This document shows positions 39,418 through 50,600 of a stretch of 64,000 nt of DNA, in pieces. The notes beneath the pieces are model-generated. The model was not told the origin of the DNA. It worked only from the letters and a program-made list of their open reading frames with translations, and ran no database searches. Positions within the stretch are counted from its first letter, which is position 1. Every line of letters starts with the position of its first letter. Position numbers and translations under genes: made by a program. The stretch comes from Syngnathus acus (taxonomy: Eukaryota; Chordata; Actinopteri; Syngnathiformes; Syngnathidae). The stretch covers positions 4,712,001 through 4,776,000 of the forward strand of contig NC_051099.1 in NCBI RefSeq assembly GCF_901709675.1, read 5' to 3'.

Positions 39418-42061
39418 ATACCTTGATAGTATTCTACGGCCTAGTTTTTTTTTTTACGCAAATATTCGCTGTAATTATGATTTCACCAGTTTGTGAACAT
39501 AGATTAATACAAATTCCCTAAAATTATAAATTGGAAGAACTCAACAAATGACTTACGGATAACGCCTGCAAGTCAGGGAAGCCTATGTGGCGGCCATCTT
39601 GGGAGGGTCAATGTTCCCATGAAAGATGTAATTTGCTCATTTCTCAACTTATTTGTCTTCATTGATTTTGTAATTGCCAAAATACATGCTATCAATACAG
39701 AACATCTTAAAAAAAAGAAAGGCATTTTTAAAATACCTGTGAAGGCTCTATACACGCAATTGCTTGACATTCTACACAACCATCTGCAACACCATTTTTT
39801 TTTTCTAATTCTGCTGATCTTTTTTGGAGTTCTGTTTCACAATAATTGGAACTCACAGTTCACAATTTGAATGTCCATCAACCACAGTCTATTTATAAGC
39901 AATAGAATATCTTGTTTCACGTGTCTCAGATTTAGTTCTCACAACCACCGGCATGTGAGAAACAATAATCGCGCTTGACAACAGGCCGAGTTGGCATGTC
40001 TTCATCTCCACCCTCATCTTGAGTGAAATCACAGGGTTGTCTGCTCTCCCGACCCCATAGATCACGCTCAGGTTGGCAAGCATCATGGGAACTGGCCCGG
40101 AGGAGGATCACATGATGCATGCCTGATTAAGAAATGAGTGAGGGTGCTGACGTTTTTTACAATTGCTGCCTGTTGATTCAAACGTGTCATCACAAAACCT
40201 AGACGCCCTGCAGACTTGGCACTTGGAACCCGAGGCATGTTGCACGGTGGCAAATGCGCAATTGTCCTGTTTTTGCAGAGAGGCTGAAAATGAGTACGCC
40301 TTTCCTTCCAGGTAATTTTTTCAGACCTACAGTAGCTCCCATTATGTGGCATTATTGAGCCACACGCTTTTATTTTCTATAAATATGGTGTTGGTTTTAT
40401 TAATGTCTTAAAATGCTTTCTGACCGGCAATGTTTACCGCCATTTTAAAATCTTAACAATCAGCTCACAAATGTAACACTGTCTTTTTATTTTGAGGTCA
40501 TTACTTAATGACAAATTAAATGAAAAAAATGTGCATTGTGCAAATGAAGTTTCATATATGTCCTTGGAGTTTATATTCTAATTTTTCATTTCTTGTTTCT
40601 TTTTCTACTTTCCTGTCTTCCCACTCAGCAATTTGACTCCTTCCCCTCAGTCTATGACAAATGATGGTGTCACTCCCTCCAGGTTGTGACTGTGTCTGTT
40701 TGTGTAAGATACAACCGAGGGTAAAATCCTGTGGATCTGCATTCACGTAACTAATGTCGGCTGTCATTAACTCAACTGTGTTAATTACAGAGCATGGAAT
40801 ATATGACCCATCTTATGATAGTGTGTATAAGTCCACCCTCCTCTGTAAACAAGTTATGAGATGGTTTGTGTGTAATCATGATGTTTTTTTGTTTACTGTA
40901 CTTCCCCTGAGGGCCATTGTATTTTCCACTCACACTGTATAACACGGGGAGTGATATTTACTTTAAAAAGAATCTTTCAGAAGAAACACGTTATTGATCA
41001 TATAAAGTCGGAAAATGAATGAATGAACCAAACTTTATCAGCATGTGATAATATAGATCCAAGCGAATGCTGTGAGCTGTTTTTCCCTACCCTCTCTTTT
41101 CTCGTCCTCCTCATTTATTCGAACCAGACGGAACAAGCTAAACAAGATCTTAGACCTCGCCTCTTAAGACACAAGGCGTGCGACAACATGTGCTCGTCTC
41201 CTCGGGGCAAATACACGGACGTGGGCGCACTCACACGGCAATAATGGAGTACAGTACACAATTTATGGCCTGTTTCCTAGTGCTTGCACAATAACACTGA
41301 AGTTGAGTTTGAGCTTACTAGGTAAAAGGTTAAAACGTGGTTTGAAATTATGTTACACGTGACAGGTGGCAAATCTATGTGTTTGGAATCAGTAGACATT
41401 TTTTATGGCCTAATGTGATTGCTTCCTGGAGATGTTTTGTGATTCAAGTTGTGAGGATAAAGTCCACACAGGGGTGGGAAGACACACTATGATGTCACGA
41501 CAAGGTAAACTGTGCTCGTACTGAGTCAACACATGCGCCTCCTGCCAGCTAATAGAAAACTTTGCCAACATAACAGAGGTTTCATTTATCATGTCGACAC
41601 CCTGGGAATTAAAAATAAAAAAAATGCCTGGGGCCTTGAAGAGGGATGGGATTTGTGTTTTATGTACAGTATTTTCACAAGAGTACAGTTATAAAAGGTC
41701 TCTTTTTTTTTTTTTTTTAATTGTTGATCGTATATAGTACGTAGTATATATATTTTTACCATTTTCTGTTGATTGTGATTATAAAAGCGGCATGAGTATG
41801 GTTTGGATTTGTTTTGTCTTAGTTGCTTTTCGGGTCTTTTGCATTGCCTCAGTCCCACCCAACATTTAATATGTTCTGTTGTTCAAAATTGCACTGACTA
41901 ACATGTCATGATGGTCAAATTTGATTGTGTATTTTTCTTAGTTAAGAAGTGTTTTGAAATAACAAGATGTAATGTCCATTTTTAGCCACAAGATAGCGCA
42001 ATTTATTTTCTCTCAAGCAAACTTGAGAACTCTGCTTCACGCCCGAATATATACATTTTTG

Positions 42062-42096
42062 TAATAAATAAATAAATAAATAAATGAATAAATACA

Positions 42097-42135
<39 letters not shown>

Positions 42136-42136
42136 A
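42062..42136 (+). repeat. (ATAA)n microsatellite
   Basis: About 18 tandem AATA-type units with a few interruptions (ATGA, ATAC). Confidence 0.95.
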
Positions 42137-42261
42137 TGTATTAATAATGCATTACGCGTATCTAATATGAATTATGGACTCTTTCTTCATCAGCACCAAT
42201 GCATATGTGCAAGTGTGCGTCCCTCTCCTGTGCGTGCATTACTCGTAAATGGGGATTAAAT

Positions 42262-42288
42262 TATATTATTATTATTATTATTATTATT
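42262..42288 (+). repeat. (ATT)n microsatellite
   Basis: About nine ATT/TTA units in the ripk4-eurl gap. Confidence 0.9.
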
Positions 42289-42499
42289 GCATGGAAATAT
42301 GTATGCTGACGACATCTGGAGGGCATATCATGTTGAGTTTGCGGGGGGGTGTTGGTATTACATGAGACAAGTACGTTAAAAAAATAATGTATCCCTATAT
42401 TCTATTCATCTATATATCTTCATACACATGTTTCTGTAATGATAATTATTGTTTTAATTACTAATGTGTTAACGATTCTTGTTAAGAAATTCCTATATT

Positions 42500-42704
42500 T
42501 CTCACCTCCCCCCTGGGGTAGAGTAGTGGTACATTCCGATGAGAGCCAAGAGGTTTCTGCTAAGTGTTTTGGGATTTGCCGTGACGCGTGGTTGTTATCA
42601 GATGTTAGGGTTCCTTCCCGTAAACCAAAGTGTGGCCCGAAAAGGCGACGACGAGTCAGTGGACAGTCTTTTTATGATAAGGTTGAGTTGACGACACTCG
42701 CTGG
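42500..42704 (+). promoter_or_regulatory. eurl: Probable eurl promoter and non-coding first exon
   Basis: A strong donor (CTGG then GTAAGA) ends a likely 5' UTR exon at 42704, about 0.55 kb before the eurl ATG. The acceptor next to the coding exon was not pinned down. Start of transcription unknown. Confidence 0.4.
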
Positions 42705-43261
42705 GTAAGACACTTTGGTGCTCTTCAACGCCGAATAACGGACGAATAATGCAATGTAACCACTCGAGGGGATGCTAGTTTGAGCTACTGTTACTAGCTT
42801 AACTTATTGTTAGCTGTTATCAGTTTGAACGAAATGGACACATACAGTCCATCAGTCGTATTATTTATACACCATCCAACTTTATTCAGTCAACGAGGAA
42901 ACTGATCGAGTGTTAATCAAGATAACCAACGTAATCGTGTAGTCGCTAAAGCGAATACAACGGAAATCGTGTATCGTTCGTGCAAACAAACCATCTGCAC
43001 CAAACAAAGAATCAGTTACTTTACTTCTTTCCTATTCTTCCTTTGGTGGGTGCGAAAGTTTCAGTGAATCATTTACGTCAAGAGGCCTCTAATATCTGTT
43101 GCATTATTTCTCATTATAATCGATCGAAACGTCACTAGATTAAAATGACACAAAAGATTGCAATACACAGCACATCAAGAAGATAGAAGAACTTTCTGGT
43201 TGTGCAAGCTTCTTCTAGTAAGCCATGTGATCCATTTCACAGTTGTGTCGCCCTACGCGCC

Positions 43262-45522
43262 ATGGATGAAGAGGAGCAGTTTGTAAACATTGATCTGAAT
43301 GATGACAATATCTGCAGTGTCTGCAAATTGGAGACAGATACAGGGACTTTATCTTTCTGCCACATTTGCTTTGAACTCAGCATTGAAGGTAGGACAACTA
43401 TTGTTTTTCTTTTTGAGCATCAATATGTGTATGTATGTAGTCATATCGACTCTGTGGAAAAAAAAAAAAAAGGTTTCACAATCAGTTCTATATATAAAGA
43501 CATATTAAAGATCAGGAAGGGTATTCTTTGTTGGTGTTCCGAGGAGATGTTTCCTGTTACTTCCAAAAATGACAGCAGAGTAACGGGTTATCTTCATTTG
43601 GAATTTCTCACTGGTGAAGACACATTGTATTGCTCCACTGCACCATGTGAGCTGTGGTCATTACGTAGCCTGAAGCGTCAACCCGGCAGAGAACAAGGGA
43701 GCTGCTGTGGTCTCAAAAAACAATAACAAACAAAAAAAAAACATCAATGTATGGTTTATTCACTTATCTTGACATATACGTTCCACAACTTAAACGAAAC
43801 ACAAGAAATTACCACCAAAGCTGCTTGGAGGGAATAGCAATTTAAATCCCTTTTGCTGGATTTTGTTTGCATTGAGATTGTCCTCTTCCATTATGGTGGC
43901 AATCTAAAAGCTGCGTTTGCTAAGCCCCCCCACACCATATAAGCAGCTTTACCAGGAGGATTGTGATGGGTCAACTTGACAGTTTTAGCTTCCAGTGTTT
44001 ATGCACAAACTTGACCACCCTCTATTTGTGCCGGGGGGAAAAAAAAAGAAGCAAGCTTCAAGGTTGCTTCTTAATTGTCTATTGGTGCATTTCACGTCAG
44101 AATCACAGAGTCCACCTTGCGGCTTGATTGACCGTTGTAAATAATTAACACGTCTAACTTTGTCTGCTGTGACCTTTCGAATGCCCAAGCACTCAAGTTA
44201 CAGACTGGTTAACATCCACAACAGCCAACTGTACATTCTCATTGGTTAACTTCCACGTCACTCACCAGGCCATGCCCAGCCTTTTAAAGCCACACACAAT
44301 CCAAGTTACATGAGGAGAATGATACATGCCGATTTATTCATTTATTTTTAATTAATGCAAAACCAATGTTTATTTTCGATTTGATTCTAGTGTTTGTGTG
44401 TTTCCAGGTGTTTCTGCTACCACCTTATTACATTCAAAGTCTCTCCGCGGCCACAGAGACTGCTTTGAAAAATGTCACCTCATCGCCAACCAGAAGCTGT
44501 CACACTCCAAGGTCCCCCGAAGTGCCTACGAGGGCATGAAAGTGGCCCTCGGCCAAAAACTGAATCGTATCATCCAGTACGCCCAGAACAAAGACAATGC
44601 CTCTTCCAACAACAGTCTCAGCAGATGCGGGTCCAGGCTTCTCTGTTACAGCCAACCCAGCGAGCGCAAGCTGCTGCCTCAGTCGGAAGCCCAGGTGCCT
44701 CGCTACGCCCCCCGCTGGGAACCGGTGGAAGCACCGCAGCTGCCCGACTACACAGCCCAGGAATTGAGGATGCTGCAGAACTCGCAAGGGGACCTTTGGT
44801 CCAGCGATGTCAGGAGAGCTCTTCACATTCGGGAGTCCTCGTCAGCGGGAGGGCAGACCGAGAGCAAGCATCGGGGCCACAGCAGAGATGAATGTGAGCC
44901 AATTTGGAATTTACCTACCGCTGGTGCAAAGTTTCACTTTCAATGCTTGAGCGACATGACTCGGCACGTTCACATCATTTTGTGGTCATTGTTCTGTGTC
45001 CATTCCTGTTTTCAATTCCTACTGATAAATATTGACAACATGTAAGATGCATCTCTGCTTTTCATACAGAATCTGGATTCACATTTTGTTATTATTTATT
45101 TATTTTCTTTTTTAGTGACTGAAAAGAGTGTGGATGAGCTCCATCACTTAAACACCCAGCTTCTTATGAAGATTCAAAGTAAGTGGTGTGACTGAGCAAG
45201 TGCGGCTTGATTGTGTTGAACAGCGCTCATGTTTTGCAGAAAGTCAACTATCATTCAATGTCCAAATTTGAGGGACAATGCAGGTTTTTGATTTATGTTC
45301 TCTGCTTTGACATTTGACATGACCTCTTCTTCCACAGAGGTCTTCGAGGAGCTGACTGCGGCCGTACAGGAGAAGGACTCGCTGGCGTCCGAGCTGCACG
45401 TTCGTCACGTAGCCATCGAGCAGCTCTTCAAGAACTGTGCCAAATTGCCCTGGCTCCACATTAGCAGGGCTGGCATCAAGACCAGCAGCAGCACCACCGG
45501 TATCGGAGGCCCTGTAGAGTGA
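43262..45522 (+). CDS. eurl: EURL (C21orf91) homologue
   Basis: Four coding exons, 43262-43388, 44408-44893, 45116-45178 and 45338-45522, encode 286 aa (human C21orf91 about 297). The N-terminus [20 protein letters not shown] is almost identical to the human family start and holds a Cys-rich motif (CSVCK, CHIC) that resembles a small metal-binding knuckle. Other conserved blocks are [30 protein letters not shown] and a C-terminal helical stretch (LHHLNTQLL to [19 protein letters not shown]), likely coiled coil. EURL (early undifferentiated retina and lens) is expressed in developing neural tissue, and mammalian work links it to cortical neuron development and Wnt/beta-catenin levels; the molecular mechanism is unclear. 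The neighbour cxadr matches human 21q21. Confidence 0.96.
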
Positions 45523-46895
45523 TGATGAGTGCGGACGTGTCTTTGGGACACTGGTGAAAGACGGTGGTTGCTGCAATAAGACTGAGAACAAAATGCCCTC
45601 ATCGGGGTTAGATAGCACTGAGCTCAGTATTAAGGGCTTGCTTGCCTTGTGACAAATGGCTGAATTTTGCTCCAATTGCTAAAAGTCCAAGTCACTGGAT
45701 TTCATTTCATTTTATGGGGATATATTTCCCTTTTTTTTTTATTTTAATTGTCTCTGATCACCTTCAGCATTTTAAAAGTTTACTTGCTTGATTTTCTGTT
45801 GCAACAATAGCATCCATGTTTGCAAGCTGCTTCCTGGCATTTCAACTGCTTTTTGTGCTTCTTTGGTATCTTAACCTTTCGAAACAGTAGATACCATAAA
45901 AAAAAAGAAGAGTGAACGGTGATGGTTACATAATTGTATCACAAAGGACCTTACATTATTGCAATATGACATACAACCCTGAAAAGAGCACAAGTCTGTA
46001 GAAAACAACCAAAGGGAGAACTGATCAACTAAGGCTTTATAATTATTGATCTGTATAGCTTATATGCCCACTTGGGTACCCCCCCCTCCAAAAAAATGCT
46101 TCTCTTCTTCATTAATTCATTCAAGCTTCCTCTGAAAAAGTATTGCTGTTGTGTACACAGATGCATGAGGAAATGTTAATCTAGTTTATTGTCAAACCAA
46201 AGTTGCTTCAAATTCTGTGCTTCAAACGCCACAACTGGGATTTACTTGTGCTGTGATGTTTAGAATCAATTCCACAGCAATTTTACTTTTTACCAAGTGA
46301 GAACGATGTAATTCTTTCCGTTTTCATCCACGTGGAGTTTTATGAATGTGTGATGGACTTGACACAATGTTTTATAAATGTACAATGTTTTAGTTCATGA
46401 GATGAAAAATCTATGCAAAAGAGAAGCAGATCATTTAGAAGCCTTATCCAAACAATTATTTGTCTTCTGACGACGACTCTTAGCTCCAGAATCGCATTCA
46501 CGGTTAAAAAGAATTTCAAGTTGTTACTGTATTGCTTTCATTCTCTCTTTATAAGAGAGTACGTTAATTTGACCCTTTTTGGGGTTTAGCTCTTCTTGAA
46601 ACATATATTTTTTTAGCTTTTAATGTGTGTCTAAAAGTTGTGGGATTCTAATGTTTTGAATACGGATGCTGTGTATTTTTGTACCTTGTGGGAAAATGGC
46701 CGTGCTCATTTATGCCTTTGTTCAGCAGAGTTCCTTGACTGCAGACTCAAGTATTGCTGTTACTTTTTTTGCTTTTTACTTTGAACAAGGCCACATTTGT
46801 GTTTCTGTGATCTTTTATTTTCTATTTATTTTGTATGCGTGTTATAGTGGACTTTACGCGGGTTGTGTAATGTATGCTTTTTCATTTTCAATAAA
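45523..46895 (+). other. eurl: eurl 3' UTR
   Basis: About 1.37 kb without coding potential, ending at an AATAAA at 46890-46895. Confidence 0.6.
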
Positions 46896-47151
46896 CAGAC
46901 AATTTTTGCTACCTCGTTTGTATTCAATGCTGCAAGCACGTGTGGTAACAAAAGATCAAATTAATGTATTTTAGTCACTTCTCATCAAAAATCTTTTGTG
47001 CAAATTCATAAACATTACCCAACTCTTAAGCCAAAACTTACAATTTTCACATAGTAACAGAACGTATGAATTTCAATCGGATAATGTTTGGTTGATAAGC
47101 AGCAGATATGAAATGCGTTCACCATTATGTTAAAGCACTTAAAGGGAGGTA

Positions 47152-47225
47152 ATTAACAAAATAGTGTAAATGCTGCCATCTAGTGGATGATTAACAAAAT
47201 AGTGTAAATGCTGCCATCTAGTGGA
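47152..47225. repeat. 38-bp tandem duplication carrying two CTCF-like sites
   Basis: The 38-bp unit starting ATTAACAAAATAGTG occurs twice, at 47152-47189 and 47190-47225, without mismatch across the shared 36 bp. Each unit holds CTGCCATCTAGTGG (47173-47186 and 47211-47224), whose complement CCACTAGATGGCAG fits the CTCF core consensus. It lies between the end of eurl and the start of cxadr. Confidence 0.85.
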
Positions 47226-47402
47226 CCGATGGCCCAGTTACACCTCATGAGGTAAGCCTAAAAGGTTACTTCAAGGTACTGTAGTCTGCACGTTTTGACG
47301 GATTTTGACGGGTTAAAGGTCAATTCTTGTCTTTGCCATCGCCAATGCGTGATCACGCGTTATCTTTTCGGTTTAATTGCATAACGCAATAACACCATTT
47401 AA

Positions 47403-47617
47403 CCTTTAGATGGCAGCACTGTATCGAGTTTCGGCTGACCAAAGGTCACGTGACACCCTGCGGCTCCCTGTGCACCTGCAGAGAATAGAAGGAGGAGCGA
47501 GCGGACTTGTGTGGATGCTTGGCGAGAGCTCTGCGACCGCCTTTCCCCTCTGCGAACAAGTTTTCCCGAGTAAAGTTTTACCGAAACGACTTGGACTGAC
47601 ATTGAACTGCAACGGGG
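47403..47617 (+). promoter_or_regulatory. cxadr: Probable cxadr promoter / 5' UTR
   Basis: GGTCACGTGACA at 47444-47455 is an extended palindromic E-box (USF/TFE-type CACGTG). A weaker CTCF-like match reads CCTTTAGATGGCAG at 47403-47416, on the opposite strand to the duplicated pair. GC content rises toward the ATG. Transcription start not determined. Confidence 0.5.
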
Positions 47618-50600
47618 ATGGAGGCACCTAACGCCTGCTTGTGGTATTTGCTGATCAGCATTTTAGGCGGTAAGTTTTCTGTCATTAAACGCGACTTGGA
47701 TTCCGACGATATTTTTTCGGCTGGTAGTGCGAGTGGTCAGCCTCGCTGTGTTTTTTGGAACGTTAAAAACCAGTGGCGAGAAATTGCACACTTGCATTGT
47801 TTAAATTGATTATGCGCTGATAACTTTGCTGTATTCTCAGGACCTGCAGGAGTAGTTAGGTGTGCATAGGACGTGCTTAGTAGAAATAACATAACTAAAA
47901 AAAAAAAATGAATGCAATGCTCAGCTGGGGCCAATTCCGATCCAAGGTCAGTTTCATTATAAATAATTAAGCGTCGCAACTACGTTTGTCTCAAGAACTT
48001 GAATGAATTATATTATGCACTTAAATCATGAGTTTGACTGCCCTTACACCTGTCTATGGACCCCGTGGAGGCTATTTTGTGTGTTTTAGGGTGTTCTCTT
48101 GTATTGAGGGGTGCTGGTTGGCCGCTGTTACTTTTTTCCCTTTGTCTTTTAGCTTTGTTTTTGCTTTGATGGCTTTTATCTTGTGCACTTTCTTTCTTAC
48201 TTTGTGGCGCCGTTGTGTGGCAGCCTTATGAGAGCCTATTGAGTTGCGCTCATGCCATTTGTGTGTCTTTTGTATACGCACTCTGTGGTATGGCTACTGC
48301 TGGGGCCTGAATTTCCCCACCCGTGGGGATCAATAAATATTCAATCAATCAATCAATAGACCAAAATGAAATAACCCATAAGTACACGTTTATGTGGCCT
48401 CTTTTGATGAACACAATGGCCGGAGGGTTTTTTAAACCTGTGGCTGCCCTGTAGCGCTTCAAAGTGCGCACTTTAGCAAATAAAACTAAATGCAACGTTG
48501 AATTTCGTTGTGCTTGTGTTAGCTACTAGTTACTATTTAACCCTAGTGACCTTTTACTTAAGATTGCTAATGTGGCCCATTAAACCAAAAGTCACCTTTT
48601 TGCCTTGCATATCTTTCTTTTAAGCACATATTTCAATTTTAATATTTCTTGTGATCTTACAATCCCTTCTTATGTTTATTTGTGTATTTATATGTTGCTA
48701 TAAAACTGTACATGGGTGTGTTTAATGTCCTGGAATTTACATTGAAACTCACAATACTAACTCCTCCCACGCTAAACAGCAAGTGAAGTGTGATTGTGTT
48801 TTTGTTTCACTATGTTTTCTGTTAACATTAGGAGAATTGCTTTTTAATTTTAAGTGAATTCCACCGAGCATTTTCTTATTAGCATCAGAGCCATCATGTA
48901 ACAAAGAAATGCTTTGTTGGGATTGTGGGGCATACAATGTTTAGATTAAGAGCATTTTTTTTTTTTTACACTTCTTTTGTCTCACGGTTCACATTGTTTG
49001 TGCTTGTGTGTGTGCGTGCTAGTTTGGGCTCATTATCATCCCAATGGCAGCCTGGCCTCATCATTTGGGCAATGTTCCACTTGAGCAGTCAGGAACAGTA
49101 TCTGCCGAACTGGTAGCCTTCTTTTGACAGTTTTGTCTTCAGGAGTAAATCATATTTGTGAAGCACTCTTTAATGCTCTTATAACAAGGAAGGGTATTTC
49201 TGCTCTACTTTTTTTGTGCAGTTTGATGCAATTCAAAAGAAAATAAGTTACGGTTGAACCGAGAGGAAAGGAATACAAGTGCTCTGGACAGATAAAACGT
49301 AAAATCAACAATCTAGTCATTTTGCTGGTGCAACCTCGCCCACCTTCTGTTGTGCAAACAGTCATTCATTTCTTCCCACCGTTTTGAAACTTACCACTTA
49401 AATAAATTACAATCCGTCTGTGCTTTGCTCTCCACGTCTGCTATTGACTCTTTAGGTCAATACTAGAACAATGTCACCGACCTGGGAAAAACAGAAACCT
49501 GAGGAAACAGCAGGCGCAGAGTGCAGTTACCTGATAAGACTATAAGTGAAGGCTGTGGCCAAGAGCCGGTTGCTTAGTTACCTTTTGAAAACACACACGC
49601 AGTGATCCCGTCCGTGAATGCACTTTGTGTGTCGACTATGTGTATGTTTCAAAAAGCTCCCCTCCCCCTTTACATGTAGCTCGAAACAAACAACCCTGAT
49701 TTTAGTTATTGTTGTTCTGCATGCTATGAATAGTGTGATATGTGTGATCAGGATTTTATTTTATTTTTTATTACCAGCAGAATAACTGGCCTTTTTTTTT
49801 ATTTTTTTTATTTGTAATGTAATAGAGCCTGTCAAGGTTCATAGGTGCCTCCGTCCGCCATTGTCATTGGCCCCCGGGGACACGGCTCGTAACGACTCCA
49901 GGTCACGTTCAGCCGTCCGTTGCCATCACTTCCCTCCTGACACAGGTTGCACCTAAGCAGCCGCTCACTGTCGCCCTGCCCTTGAAATCCAAGCGGGAAA
50001 CACGCGGAATTAGATTACACTCCAGAGCACTGCTCTGTCCTCCACAATTTGAAGATGGAGACTATGAGGATGGAGACCATGAATATTCACAGCGCCTCCC
50101 GAGCCTTCTGCCAACTGCTGTTAAACGATACGGGAATGTGAAATCCTGCTCCTGCACTACCTCATCCCTCTTTTCTTTCCCCTCCATTTCATTTCGGTAT
50201 AACTCAATGAACAAATTGCCGCCTAGTATAAAAATGAATTGATTAATAGTAGCGCTTGTTTGCCGGTTCAGCTAAGGGCCGAGCAGCCGTTTTGTATTCA
50301 CAACCCCATTCCGTTGTGACAGGTAGGGAGTCAAACTTCCTTCACGGGGGATCTTGCCAACGCATTCTTGTGCGAAGATTCTGGAAAGAGTCGTTTTCCA
50401 CCATCTTGTTTATTTCAAACTGATCATAAGATTGTTTCATTTTAGTGACACACATTTGTTGATTGAGTGACATTGGACCAAATCATTAATAAGAGTTTTT
50501 GAGAAGAAATACTTAGCGAACTTCAACGGAAGCATTTTATTCTTGCTTATCTATTTATACAAGGTCATTGTGGTGCAGTTTCTGCCAGCCCCCCCTGGAG

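Larger units (their letters stand above)
39418..42499. other. Intergenic gap between ripk4 and eurl
   Basis: About 3.1 kb with no recognised gene. It contains two microsatellites (listed separately), a T-run at about 41704-41718, and an exon-like segment at 40278-40311 (TTTGCAG before, GTAATT after) that I could not tie to any gene. Confidence 0.5.

Noticed and set aside
41992-42005. CTCF-like match CCACAAGATAGCGC
   Set aside because: Two mismatches at important core positions; too weak to report as a site.
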